A stretch of 64,000 nt of DNA from Parelaphostrongylus tenuis (GCA_019055375.1 JAHQIW010006261.1:85597-149596); one strand, 5' to 3'; shown: positions 45,767 through 58,080, counted from the first letter of the stretch. The notes: a model not told the origin generated them from the letters alone. Numbers and translations: made by a program.

Positions 45767-48700
45767 ATGGAGAAGCAACTTTCAAACGAACTCTGGTACC
45801 ATGGACTACTCCCACGTGAAGACATCAAGGTATGCGCCTTTCTTTAAAAGACCCGAGCAGTAATTCGAGCATGTTGTACATTACATATTGGATCAAGTAC
45901 TGGCTTGAACCTGTGCTCTAGTCCTATCATGCTTTATGTCGTTCCTTAGCCGTTAAAATCATATCTGATTTGTCTCAAAGGATAAAAGCATTGAATTGGG
46001 ATAGTGTTGGCTTTTGAACCACTTTACAGGTCATTTGAATATTAGTTGAAACACATTCGATGAATGTTTTCAGATGATGTTGCGTACAAATGGTGACTTC
46101 CTTGTACGAATAACTGAACCCGTAGCAGGCAAACCACGTGCATTCGTATTATCCGTTATGGTCAAGCAGGAGTTCGAAGATCAAGGAGTATGTTACTATC
46201 CAGTTCCGATACAATATCATAGTTCATGAAAGTCATCAAGGTCGATGAAAACAATTCTGTTAGGTACAAATATAAATAGTTCAAGAGAAAAGCCGGATAG
46301 AAGAAGGTAAACTAACGTAATGAGTCACTCGATTTGGTGATGTATCTCTAATTCTATCATGAATGAAGTTTGAGAGCTTTTTGTGATAGGTGCTAAGAGA
46401 ATTAACGTGCCAGCAAAATATAGGTCAAGCCCTGAAAATCTACACGAAAAAAATGGGACAAGAATAACGTAAGACAACCAACTACCTGAAAACATCCCTA
46501 TTAGAGCAGCGCTCATGTAAACAATCATAACCCGACATATTAACAATTTGCACATCAGAATACAATGGTTGCGGTTATGAGATTTGTCGATCTCTCTATA
46601 CAGAATTTTTACAAATCAAGTAAAGCACATGTGGCATGGAAAGCATGGTGGAGTTTTCGAAGATACACTAAAATCAGAAAAATATCTCATCTCACTTCCA
46701 CCTCCTCATGCAAGTCCTTTGCTGACTGTAAACATTACAACGCAGTTGGTAGACCGCCTCTCATCGTAGGTGTTCAGGGATGAAAGGAAATGCAGCTTGA
46801 GCAAGTGGCTGATTACTAAGCCATAAGAGAGCGAATTCGAGTTTTGCCCCTTTTATCATTCTGAACACTAATGATTCCATTTGGGGCAACAATTCTGAGA
46901 TTAACGATACTGCAGAGAGTTTAGAATAGTAATGAAATCGGCAGTATTTACAGATCAAGCACTTCGTCATAACAACTCTCCCATCCGGCAAAGTAATGAT
47001 CGAGAAATACGCATTTGATTCGATCAGCGCCATGATTGAATACCATCTTAGTAAGAGGGAATCTATAACGAAGGTGTGTTTATTCAAACCATATGCCAAA
47101 AAAGATGAGATGAATCGTCTGTCAGGAATAAACTGACTCTAAGAACTGATGCTATTCTCGCTGGCACGGACCATTTCGGTCTATTGATTGCACAATTACC
47201 TTTTAAGAGATAGTGTAAGACTTTGATCTGGTGAACTAAATGGTCGCGTCTTGCTATCCTGCTTGGAGTGGTCTTGGAGCTATCTTAACCCATTGTCATA
47301 ACTGATATCAGAGCTTTATTTCATAGAAGGAGTTGTAATAAAAGTTGAGCTTTTGGCCTGTCAAGCAGAAACACGTATTTCTGGCCGTGATCCCTCTTTA
47401 GGTGAGCAGTGTCGGTACTAAATCAAAGTTGACATCAAAAGCATAAATGAGTGTTGGAGAAGACGATTGTTTGTCAAACTAATAAGCCACTTGGCCCGTT
47501 TTCCAAAAAGCGGTATATGAAGGAACTACTTTTCAGTGGCGTAAGACATTAATCAGCAATGTTTTGCAAATATCCACACGGCTGGGTTACATCAATCTAA
47601 ATTCAATGATTGCTGTGAACCGTAAGATGATGCGCTTTGGAGTTGAAAGACAAGAGAAGAAAAAAGATGTAACTTTTGAGGAGTTCCGTGGAAAGAGATT
47701 GAAAAGAAGAATTCAATTCTTCTTACGATATTGCAGACCCAAGAAATAATCCTGCGCAACCCGATCCTTCGCCAAGGCTGGGAACTGTCTCATGACGATA
47801 TAGAACTAACAAAGAAACTGGGTAAGCCTTTTCTTTATTAATTAAATTGTCCAAAAATATGGTGTACTAAACTGAGTAAACAGCCGGTCACTAAAATCTA
47901 GCAATAATACTGTATATTGTTCTTTTTTCTGCTACGATGAGATTTTGAGGTAATGAAGAAATTGTTATCCTGGAAAAACTTAGTATTCAAAAATTAAGCA
48001 CGGAAGGGTGTGCATAATTGTTGTGAAAATTTTTAGGAGAAGGTGCATTTGGTGAAGTACACGCGGGAAAATTGAAATTGAAGAGTGGAACCAAGGTTAC
48101 AGTTGCTGTGAAACTTGTGCGTAATCTACTGCACATTTTCCCGCTTGGACCAAAGTTTCTACATGGATGTCACGTTAATGCTGTTGTAGGCCAAATTGGA
48201 GGTTTTAACAAAGGAACAAATCAAAGAAATCATGCATGAAGCGCGTCTTATGAGAAACTTTGACCATCCGAATGTAGTAAAATTCTATGGGGTCGCCGCA
48301 GGACAGGAACCCCTTATGGTGGTTATGGAGTTGGTGGGTTTGTCAGAGTGATTCTCAGACATTCAGAGAATGTAGGGCAGCACGACACTTCCGCTCAATT
48401 GCTCAGTTTCGGCTATAGTTTAGGGATTTAGTAATAGTTCATAGAACTTTATTAGTGTACACAGAGACGGAAAGTGCATTACCATAGAATCATAATGCAG
48501 TATTTTGGAATTATAGTGTCCTTCGTGGTTTCCAGGCTAACTGTGGCGCATTGGACTCATACCTCCAAAAAAATGAACAACCCATGGACAAAAAGAATGA
48601 AATGGTTTTGCAAGTAAGGAAGTTAAACATGAAGGCATTTAGCTTTCCTTTGTATTCCAATACTTTAGGCAGCTTGGGGATTGGAATATTTACACGCCAA

Positions 48701-49603
48701 GAATGTCCTTCACAGAGATATCGCTGCAAGAAATTGTTTATATGGAGACAATAAGGTAGATTTTTAGTTTCTAAACTTTTCAAGCTAATGAATTTTTAGG
48801 TAGCGGTACGAAATCGTCCTTATGTTGGTTCGTTACGGACCATTAATAAATACTGTTGCAGGTAAAAATCTCAGATTTTGGTCTCACTCGAGAGGGGACT
48901 GTTTATCAGATGGATCCACATAAGAGAGTCCCGATTAGATGGCTTGCACCGGAAACTTTGAAGATGGCCATCTACACCCAGAAGACGGACGTGTTCAGCT
49001 ATGGTAGACTATACTTCATCGTTTTCAACTTATAGCAGCGGTTTTTAGTGCATTTTAAGGTATTATGTGTTGGGAGATATACAACAACGGCATAGAACCT
49101 TACCCAGGAATGACGGTCGCAGAAGTTCATCAAAGTGTAAGAGCTCTTGAGTCTCATTCTTATGAAAGTCACTTCTAGTCATCCATTTGTTCTAAGTCAG
49201 TGTAACACAGAAACAGAGTGTTCAAGCATTGCCTTGTAAATGGTATTTTTACGATTCCTCAGTTTTTCATGCCGTACTTTATAGGTTAAAGAAGGTTATC
49301 GAATGGAATTACCGCCAAATGTTCACCCGCATATTCAAGTGTACATTAAGGTGCCAAATCGTGTTTTATACTTTATTAATGACTTCAAGAGCAAGTAGTC
49401 TACCCAGAGAGTAAAATTTGCTCATGCAATACCAGGAATTGTTTGAGAGAAGGAAATTTCAAAACGTCTCGTCATCATAGGTTCGCTGTTGGTCGGAAAA
49501 TCCGAATGATCGATATACGATGGCCGAACTGGCAAAACACTTGCAAAGGACGCTACAAATTCCAAGGCCGAAGTTCGTGGAGAATCTAGCCAGCCACATG
49601 TGA
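45767..49603 (+). CDS. SH2-domain tyrosine kinase, nematode Fer-like type
   Basis: Twelve exons join in phase: 45767-45829, 46074-46187, 46954-47073, 47737-47821, 48037-48116, 48190-48333, 48536-48613, 48669-48755, 48862-49003, 49060-49136, 49285-49350 and 49481-49603. They give 392 residues. An SH2 domain spans about residues 10-95: [10 protein letters not shown] at the start, GDFLVR with Arg33 for phosphotyrosine, and KHFVI. The kinase domain follows from about residue 118: GEGAFGEV (128-135), VAVK with Lys153, helix-C Glu171, HRDIAARN (243-250), DFG (262-264), activation-loop Tyr in [14 protein letters not shown] and DVFSYG. All catalytic residues are present. There is no F-BAR domain, as in the short nematode members. 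The likely role is phosphorylating cytoplasmic proteins recruited by phosphotyrosine; expression is unknown. A degraded copy lies divergently upstream. The exon 11 donor (AAG|GTGCCA) is the weakest site. Confidence 0.92.
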
Positions 49604-50033
49604 TTTTGAACGTGTCTCTACATGTATCTATACTCTGTTATTTCAATAAAGATTTTTTACAAGAGAGTTATGGGAACAATATGAAAGAAGTCAAAAACTC
49701 TTGGTTACCACTGAGTTCCGCCGGAACATTGAGCAATTTTGTGCGGTATTTAGATCAAGCAAAGATGTGCCAACATACCTCTACTAGTGCAGAATTTACT
49801 AGGCGCTAATTCCCTGAAAACAGGTCCATCGAGTCCTGATTTTTGGACATCTTAGTCAACAGTGACAAAATTTCTGGGCATAGCCATTTAGATTTGTTGC
49901 AGTAACGCTTGCTATACAACGCGATGGAAAAACGGTTTTCCTCAAACCTCGGCATTGACAGCAATAGTTTCTTTTGTGATTTAACACATACTACGAGGTT
50001 GATACATTAAATGTGTTCGACTAAAGTTTTGAC
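49604..50033. other. 3' flank of the kinase gene, no feature
   Basis: AATAAA occurs at 49647-49652, about 45 bases after the stop, and could be the polyadenylation signal. The 69-codon frame at 49600-49809 is not supported. Confidence 0.4.
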
Positions 50034-50226
50034 ATGTTTCGTCTTCTTCATAGCCAACTGACACGAGGCGATTCGCCACAGTCGTTTATCCTAGTTACTG
50101 AGCGGTCATCCTCTTTCCAGAAATTCGACTTGAACAAGAGCGAACACAAAGAGCACAAAAGGAAGAGCGACCTTGAAGCAATGGCTCGAATCAGTCGGCT
50201 CTGGACAAGACGAAACGCGTCTGAAA
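50034..50226 (+). CDS. possible first exon, basic and Ser-rich
   Basis: From an ATG the frame reads MFRLLHSQLTRGDSPQSF, then a Lys/Glu-rich part (NKSEHKEHKRKSDLEAMARI), and ends at a GTTAGC donor in phase 1. No exon downstream joins cleanly in that phase. No family is recognised. Confidence 0.3.
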
Positions 50227-50611
50227 GTTAGCCGGAAAATTCTATCATTGACTTCATGGTAGTTGCTAAATTGAACGAGAAACGTTGTACAATTAAGTTC
50301 GCAATTTTGAGCGCACAGTATTTATCTATCAACTAGTGCCACATAAGTAGGCTGAAGTCTTGGAATTCTTGGCTTCTATGGCAGGACTTGTCTCCTATGG
50401 TAGATTTCCCATAGTCTCAATCTTTCTAGTTAATCTGATTGCAAACAACTGAGCAACCGTGCAAACGATGATTGCAACTATCGTATGACGTAAATTCGAA
50501 TTACATAAGTGCTTGAAAACCTCCCCTTCGGTTTTGGCATATGATTCTTTTCTAGTGAGTCGTAAAGCATAGAAAACGTATTTTCGAATTTTTATTGCAA
50601 AAAAGTCTAAG

Positions 50612-50887
50612 CTAAAGAATAAAGTCAAGTTCATTCAGTTGTGTGTTTTTTGCAATCTCTCGTGCCACTCGAATGGGGAGCTTTGATTTACGGTTTTGAT
50701 GATTGTCGTCACTCTCTAATGAGCGCTCATTACCTTCTTCTTCGACGCTTAAATCGTCGACAGAAAATAAGCAACGAATGGGAACTGTGCATTCACTCCA
50801 AAGCATTTCTCTTTCTCGTGATTTGATCAGCTGCACAATGATTCGTTGCCGCATGTGGAAGTTTGAACGCATGGAGAAGAACGGCAT
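50612..50887 (-). CDS. possible small protein or last exon, minus strand
   Basis: ATG at 50887, 91 codons, stop at 50612. It starts MPFFSMRSNFHMRQRIIVQL and has an acidic middle (SVEEEGNERSLESDDNHQNR) and a VAREIAKNTQLNELDF end. AATAAA follows on the same strand about 20 bases after the stop, as for a transcript end. The frame is cleaner than its neighbours. No family is recognised. Confidence 0.35.
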   Translation of the reverse strand: MPFFSMRSNFHMRQRIIVQLIKSREREMLWSECTVPIRCLFSVDDLSVEEEGNERSLESDDNHQNRKSKLPIRVAREIAKNTQLNELDFIL

Positions 50888-51028
50888 GGACCAAATGCTT
50901 TGAGATCAAAACTTACACTGAGTCTGTGGCTAGTGATGCAGGTTAACAATAAGTAAAGTGATGATTTGTCTTCCTCAATGTTTTCTTGCATTCAGTTAGC
51001 AAATGAGTTAAAGGACGTCTAGCCGAGG

Positions 51029-51226
51029 TTCCTCCGAGAGTTGCTTGATCATCATTCTACGTCGTTGATGAAGAAGGACAATCCTCAAGCAGCAGTCAAA
51101 ACAGCATACAAAGTGTTCGAAGACCTTTATGGAAGATGTATGCGAATAAACGAATCAGTGCTAGTTGTGTTGAGATCCGCAAAGAAACGCGACGACCAGT
51201 CATCAAAAAATACTGGAACCATGTAG
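51029..51226 (+). CDS. possible last exon, helical protein
   Basis: The plus-strand frame includes LLDHHSTSLMKKDNPQAAVK, VFEDLYGRCMRINESVLVVL and a basic Ser-rich end, with a stop at 51224. A pyrimidine-rich stretch and TCTAG precede it. It could belong with the 50034 exon, but no intermediate exon in the right phase was found. Confidence 0.3.
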   Translation, partial: FLRELLDHHSTSLMKKDNPQAAVKTAYKVFEDLYGRCMRINESVLVVLRSAKKRDDQSSKNTGTM

Positions 51227-51955
51227 GTTAAGCATGCCTTATTGCAGCATGTGTTTCCAAAGATCATTACAATAAAACAGCCGTTATTTTTTAATCTACT
51301 CAAAGACAAAACTTTAATTAAGTGCCCATTTTTTCCTAGCAGGTTATCAATCACTTTTTCATTGATTTCAAGCTCAATGAAATGTGCAATTGGTGTTCAG
51401 TGGATATTTTCAAATTTTAAACATTGAGATCGCATACACCGCATCCGTCTATTAGTCTACCTCCTCCGATAACTGGAATCAATTTGTCTCTACGAATGTT
51501 TCACTAATACCACACAGCTGTCCTTTTTCGAAAATTGCTTAACGTTCATACATCCCCTATAAAATTGATAGATGACGATGAGACGACTTGACCTTCTTCA
51601 GGGCCGTTCAACTGCTAAGTTGTTGGATAAGGTCACCGGTTTACCGTCACGTACTATGAATATCATACTGCTAATGTGCTCATATTCATAATTGATATAT
51701 ATTCATAATGTGTTACAGTACTTATGACCTTTGCCACATGAATAGTAAAAAAGCTCCTGAGCGAATGGTAATATTTTAAAGTCGATCTCTATATCGTAGG
51801 CAAGCCTAACTCCGTGTAATGTGTTCTGTCCATATCACAGTCTTCTATAGCATTTTTATACACATATTATTAGTGCCATTCATGCAGAACTTGCTATAGA
51901 AATTTAGGTTGTTCTCCGTTAGACGGCAGAGGATTAAAAAGCGATCCCTTCTCAT
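51227..51955. other. no supported gene
   Basis: AT-rich with short frames only. Confidence 0.4.
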
Positions 51956-51959
51956 GGGC

Positions 51960-52505
51960 AAGAACTTTCAACGAGATTTTTACCATTCATTCTAAGGCAA
52001 TGTTTCACATCGGCCCCGAAATTCAATTATTGCTTCGCTGGAAGCACGAAAAGCACATGGACATGTAGAAAAATTCTTTGAGCATTAGATTCAGACTTTT
52101 AATCTGGAGTTTCGAGAAGGAATTATTGATTGAATAACAAAAGTCGCACTTTCGTATGGTTCGTAGAAGGGTCAATGGGCCGCCCAGCGTGCTGAAACGG
52201 CCACATTCTTCCCGATCCCCATCCCGGTCCCCTCGCCCCGTTGGATAGCCAAAATCCCCTTGCCCACGCACGTGAACTTGTTCACATTTGCCTGCTGCAC
52301 TGTTCGAAAGCGTTCTTTTCAGAAAACCAGTATTGAGTTGAAATTTTCAAATTTTACGCAATTGACCGATTACCAATAGTCCGACGAAAGAGCTGTGCCT
52401 TGCGAGAAAAATGCGTGCGTGGAAAACAATTGTTTTCTTTCATCGAAGTGTTGAATTTGAAAGGCTGCTAACACTCTTATGAAAAATTGTTGCCCAGCGA
52501 AACGG
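51960..52505. mobile_element. element with GCTGG(A/G)CAA-type ends, second copy of family F
   Basis: The right end TTGTTGCCCAGCGAAACGG matches the right end of the 2485-3165 copy, and the left end near GGGCAAGAACTTTCAACGAG is its weak inverted match. AAGCACGAAAAGCACATGGA and GATTGAATAACAAAAGTCG inside correspond to the other copy. The GC-rich stretch CCCATCCCGGTCCCCTCGCC at 52219 stands out from its surroundings. Confidence 0.5.
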
Positions 52506-53055
52506 ATCGGTTTTCGATCCCGTGCCCTCTAAGGGAAGCACTGAAATTTACTTCGGTAGAAATTAAATTCAGTCATCACTCTTTACAGAGCGCTCATTCA
52601 TCTTTGAGTGGAATACTTCAACGGACATTTTACTTAATCCTGATCCACATTTTACATAGCGCTTATGTTGCAAACATTTCACTCAAAATATACTCAATAA
52701 ACATCAGTCCCCAGAATCAACATCAAGCAACAATATTTCTATCGAGAAATCAGTACCGCTTGGTATTTTGCAGTAGAAAATTTGAAGAATATCTACTACA
52801 ATTTACAGTGAAGAATTCATACTTATAATATATAGTCTTTAAGCTAAATATCTCTCATCATCGAACCTGATAAAACGTGCACAGCACGTCTTTGAAGAAA
52901 ATATGCCAGAAAATTTCAAAAAATTACTGCTGTCGAAGATCTTTATATTCCTATGAAGGCCTGAATTCTTTAAGTACACAAGTGATGGGAAATCTATTTA
53001 CAATTATCAATAAACTCGCCTCGTAAGCGGTGTAAAACAAATTTTCGGCTAGCTA
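52506..53055. other. no supported gene
   Basis: A 113-codon plus-strand frame (52487-52828) begins inside the repeat end and has random-looking composition. Confidence 0.4.
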
Positions 53056-53059
53056 TTCA

Positions 53060-53250
53060 TTCATAGAGTAGAATGAGTGGTGGCAAAAGAGGCATAAGAA
53101 GTGCAATTGTTCAAGCACGTGCCCTCGTAAAGGGTGAAATGCGAGCTCGAGTCCCATCCGACGTCAGAGTTTTGCACACCACTCAACATCATTTGTTATA
53201 TCTATGACATTATGCCACCGCTAAAAGCGGTTATATAAAAGGCATTTCGT
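53060..53250 (+). repeat. tRNA-like repeat, family A, degraded
   Basis: GGGTGAAATGCGAGCTCGAG (damaged B box), TTTTGCACACCACTCAACAT and GCCACCGCTAAAAGCGGTTA follow the family order. Confidence 0.6.
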
Positions 53251-53755
53251 TTGAACTATTTATTGTTCTCTAGTTTTTAAATCGTCTTACTAACTTCTGG
53301 ATTTTGGATATAATAAAAGAGCATGAAAACTAAAGAATTTGCTTTGTTATATACTTTACACAACTTTTTACATTGACTGAATACCAAAAGCGGACAAATG
53401 GCGTAGTAAACGAACGGTCACATCCAGTGAATTTAGCTGCCGCTTGCTAAGAGATCGTTCAAAATCAAACAGCCGCTGAGTTCCTTCTCAGTGAAACCGG
53501 TGCATCAAATATTTTGAAAAAATTTTACGTTTTCGGAGTACTTTGGCTTGCATATATTGAGATAAATGTGTCTCGAACTCGTTCTATGTTTTTAGCTGAG
53601 CCAGGTGAATTTGCCAACCATTTCACGTCACTAACATTCTCTGCCTACAACTTCATTGAATTGAGACAATCACACTATCATTCATTTGATCCATATCAAA
53701 GTTTTATTAATATGGATGCAATACACGTTGATAATTCAATGTGGCACCAGTACGA

Positions 53756-53866
53756 TTACGTGGCTTCTACACGAATTGTAGTAATGAAATTTGTAACGCT
53801 CTTTCTGTTCTGCCCCAGCTCCGCCATTGTATATCGACTATTTGTATTTTCCAACCAACAGTGGAC
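53756..53866 (-). pseudogene. fragment of the last exon of a Fer-like tyrosine kinase, minus strand
   Basis: After a TTTGTCGCAG acceptor the minus strand reads VHCWLENTNSRYTMAELGQN, matching [20 protein letters not shown] of the intact gene, then diverges to a stop. The 172-codon plus-strand frame 53514-54032, the longest open frame in the window, overlaps this fragment in antisense and has no family of its own. Confidence 0.7.
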
Positions 53867-53974
53867 CTGCGACAAAGCAAGGTGCTCCATAGTAACGGTT
53901 CCACCAACAAAAAAAAAAGACAGAAGAGGAAAGTATTTAAATGTTTTGAGAAAAAACTTCACTGCTGTAATTAG

Positions 53975-54755
53975 CAGACCCATATGGTGTTCGGCATATG
54001 CTAGGTTAGAAAGAAAGTTATGGAAACTTTAATAAGCATGAGATAACTCCTATGCGTATCATGGGGATATTAATTTTTTATGTGAGATTTTTCCACTGGA
54101 GGCCTAGATATTATTCGTCTTTCGTTTTCACCCTGTTACAAGCCTCCGACATGTCTAATGATACAATCAAACTTCGTGTTTTACAACGCCATTATTAGGC
54201 AAAAGTGTCTTTCACAGCGATCTGCAGTCGACGTGAAATCAAAGAAGTTGAAGGGAAGGCAAAACAAGCAAATCTGCTGCTGGATGCTGGTTTCAAGGCT
54301 TCTCAATGCTAGAGATCATCAGATATATAAGGCTTCTCAATGCCGGAAGATTTTAAGATATTTGAGATATGAAAATGTTACATATGAGAGTGCGATGGGA
54401 TCAACAATGTAGAGAAGTTCATCGAATCACTTCAGTCTGAAGTGAGTCGTAGACATTATCTGATGAAGTAAAAGCGAGGCAACTAGTATCATGCTATTAC
54501 ATGGATGCGGCATTTGTGTCAAAAGTTTTCTTTGGAACCTTGCTTGCTCACGGCCGTCGTTCCCCTAGTTTTCCCTGAATTCTTGAGAATGATACGACTA
54601 GAGAAGAGATGAAAGAGAAAAGCCGGATTGAAATACACTTGTGAAAGACCCCTCTCTGTGGAACAACATTTATGCTGGTCTATTATTGTGCTGTGTGTAT
54701 TGCCAAACTGCATGTCAACATCTGTCATTTGTTTATCATTTTTGCTTCATATACA
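53975..54755. other. no supported gene
   Basis: It contains a near repeat of AAGGCTTCTCAATGC at 54295 and 54332. No exon is recognised. Confidence 0.4.
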
Positions 54756-54759
54756 CCCA

Positions 54760-54950
54760 AGAGAATTGAGCGGTCAGTGAAAAACGACCTCGGACGGGAG
54801 TCGAACCAGCGTATAATCTATACCGGGAACGCATGCTACCACTACACCCCCGAGAAACCTGGTAAAGGCTGGTGGTTGACAGCTATCATAGAGATATTGA
54901 AGATAAGTGGCGGTGTGAATGCACATTCTTCCTCCTATTCTGAAATTAAG
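54760..54950 (-). repeat. tRNA-like repeat, family B, minus strand, with shared leader
   Basis: GACCTCGGACGGGAGTCGAA at 54787 is the inverted T arm, and GCATGCTACCACTACACC is the inverted D arm. It is followed by the leader GGTTGACAGCTATCATAGAG, as at 32090 and 39650. Confidence 0.6.
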
Positions 54951-57435
54951 GGAAGCGTCATATCTTTTGTTATAGACGTTTATTTGAAGGTTGCACGGTG
55001 AGAAACACTGTAAGCGACATTAGTCAAGAATGAACATAATTAAATTTTTGACAGAATACAATGTCGTTCATTACTCGGCTGACTTCGGACTCTCTCAAGT
55101 GGACAGTAGGTAGAACTAGAAATCGTAGATCTGTGTGCATCCACTCTTCCAAAAATTTTCAGAATATTGAGAATATTGGCAGATCATTTACAACTTTCTA
55201 ATATTTTTGCCGGTGCACTGAAATGCATGAAAACTTTAATAAAAAATAGAAATGTGAATTAATTTTGCTGCGTGAGGAAGATAAAAGCATGATGCTTCGG
55301 AAAAGGGTTGAGGGAGACATTACCGCTTTGAAGTTTAGGTTAATGACTAGTAGAAAATTCTACAGCTTTTCTGGAGTTTTCTTTTCCTGGATTAGAGCGC
55401 ATTTCGCTCCATAGAAGCTTCACATAACCAAACAAGGCGCTCTCCTTCACCAAGAACAGTTGCCGTCATATGTGGACCGTCGAAAAACTTGTTACTTTTC
55501 CATTACCTCGTTCGAAATAAAAGTTAGTGCCGGCGCTTGCTTCTTATTTTTATTTGGTTTTCTCAATGGAACCTTCAATTATTTCAATCATATGCGCTTG
55601 CTATTTTTATTCGATTTCTTCGACAGAATCTTCAAATTCCTCAAATTGAATGCGCTCACCTCATAGGATAATTGTTTGATGCAAAGCGCATCTTCGACGA
55701 TCAAACGCGAAAGGGATCAATTGATTATTATCAGAAATCCCGGCTTTGGCATTAATGTCCTCTTGCTTATAATTTGCCGAAGCTTCTCTCCGGTGAATAT
55801 CTGCCCTAAAAGGGTGTTAATTTTGATAACAAAAGCACAATAAATCCTGCCCTTGTGTTCAGATTCAATCGGTAAGTGGTTTATCGCAGCGTTATCATAT
55901 TAGTAAAAGGTCTCAGTGTTTTTAGTCTTTGGATTTCTAGAACTTTAAAATGAACCACTTCCGCTGGCAACGGTTTCATTACCTTTTTCAGAGTTGTGTC
56001 CTAGAAAGAGCAACGGGGATCAATGAATCAGCACAGCGAACCTTCAACTTCAACTTCGGAAACAAAGAGCAGAGTAATCATCAGAACACTAAACTAAAGA
56101 GAGAAATAACACAATATCGAATTTTTTTTTGCCGCCCTCGAATAAAAACTCCATCTTTGTGACATCAACGAGTGGAACATTTGATAACACATAGTGATAG
56201 AGAAGACGCCTTGCAAGTGAAGAAGTCTTTAATAATGAAAAGGATCGAAGTGTAAAAAGTGAGAATTCGTAGTACGATATTCACTCGATAAAAATCATCA
56301 CAGTTCCAGAAATCAAAGTTTTAAAGAACAAAGCTTATACGCTATTGATGGTGAAGAACAGCAGAAGTTTGTTTTTCGCCAAGGTTACAAACGCGAATAC
56401 GATTGCTCTGACAAAAACGAAGCAAAAGCCTTCTCAACTGTTAAGGGCTGGAAAATTTTGTGAGAAAGCAAGATGACGCCCTTTCAAAGACTTAGAGAAC
56501 TGCTACGCAAAAGCGTTATCAAAACAAAGGTAAGCCTGCTTGGAGGCGAATTATACAAGCAATAAAGTGGGTAACTTTTGAAATTCGTCATTGTATACTT
56601 ACCACGTGAGTGTTAGCATGCTATAGGCTAACGTATACTTCCAATTTATATGTCAATCTCCTTTACTACGACCATACACGGCTTGTCCACCAGAAGCTGC
56701 TCGTGATCTTCAATCATAAATCTTTAGATAAATTTTGTGGGAATGTTTAGAGCCTTTCCGAGGTTAACACGTCAGTGGATTACGTACGGTTCGGCGATAT
56801 CGCCCACTTCATCAGAGCCACATGTCCCAAAGTGAACCCTACTTTATAGCTGAGAATGGAGGACGTTCTGGTGATAGCAGGTGATATTGTGTTTGATACG
56901 TACAAAATTGAGCACAAAGCTTTCGCCGAAGCCGGTCGAGAGATAAGTCACTTCACATGAATATCAGTAATGAAACTGGAATATGTGCATGTTATAATAA
57001 TAGTTGGACAAGAAATAGTTCATCAATGAAAGTCATCGTCACGTCTCATTTCTCTAGTAATCAAAAACTTCACGGTTAGGAAGCTTTTGTAAACAAACAA
57101 TGAGCTATGATTCATCGAAAGAAGGCAGTCCTTTATAGGTCGAAAACTCAGTCTGTAACTTCCATCCCGTTGTTTCAACATGCACCCACCATTTCCATGC
57201 ACCGTGAATTCCTCAGTTGCAATGTTTTTTTTTGTCCAGATACGGCAATGTTACAATTTCTCATTACCAATTATTGATATGAGAGTGTGCAGTACATATC
57301 AACCCTTACGGAACCTTGGATCCAACCCTCTGCGTGTCTAGCCTCCTGGGTGTTGCGTATAATAATGACATCTAACAATGGAGCGTGTGGCGTGTAACAG
57401 CTTGCTTGATCTGTAAATATTAGTTGCCTGGATAC
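54951..57435. other. no firm gene; weak exon at 56473-56529; family E motif at 56700-56860
   Basis: An ATG exon-like stretch MTPFQRLRELLRKSVIKTK ends at a GTAAGC donor (56529) but joins to nothing. CGGTTCGGCGATATCGCCCA followed by CTTCATCAG at about 56788 is the foldback-family hairpin motif. Other frames (55460-55666, 55950-56162) lack motifs. Confidence 0.35.
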
Positions 57436-57439
57436 TTGG

Positions 57440-58080
57440 ACTATCCGTCTTCACGAACTGCGCGGACCCCAGCACATCTTACATTCGTCTCGTCTTGTCG
57501 CGACTGTCGTCCACGACGGTGGTTTCATTTGAGCATGGCCACTGGTGCGAGTTTCATACCGTGATCGGAAGAATATCAGCAGGTACGAATACAGCTGATG
57601 CGAACACAGGTATGAATACAGCTGACTAATTCTGTTCACGAACACATCCGCTCAACGCGTAGGTGGTCGTCTTCGGAGACTGGTTAATTCTCGTACTGTC
57701 CTCTGATCTTCTTACTATATGATCGGCCCATCTGTGCTTCGCTCTCAATGTGAATTTTTCTGGATCACGAAAATGAGATAAAATTCTGAAGTCTGAGCCG
57801 CGCAAGCCTGCTAGGTGCTGTGAGCGCCGACTGAATTTTAGAAGAGATCGTTCAAGCGCTCTGTAAGTTGGATTGTAGTAGTCTTGACGTGGTCGATATT
57901 AGCCCACGTCTCCGCTGCATCGCAGAGTTTGACCTTCCACCGGAGATGGTTTCCAGTTCATGTGTATATAATTGCCCAGAATCATTCTGACGTATATAAT
58001 CACCCACTGGCTCACACCTTCGGTGTTTAAGCTTTGTTTGGGGCAAGTATAACTGCATCCCGAGGTCCGCCGCCTCGTCA
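57440..58080 (-). pseudogene. RTE-type LINE, C-terminal end of the reverse-transcriptase ORF
   Basis: On the minus strand, in broken frames, come a CDAAETW-like piece (where RTE ORFs have YGSETW), then YRALERSLLKFSRRSQHLAG, then RDPEKFTLRAKHRWADHIVR, then a degraded linker. Last is RYETRTSGHAQMKPPSWTTV, ending DECKMCWGPRSS and the 3' phrase GTGCTGGGGTCCGCGC. This is the order of the C-terminal region of RTE ORFs. Frame changes make it non-functional. Confidence 0.7.

Noticed and set aside
53514..54032. Longest open frame in the window (172 codons, plus strand)
   Set aside because: It is antisense to a recognisable kinase last-exon fragment at 53756-53866, has no motif of its own, and its start is not an ATG with supporting context.
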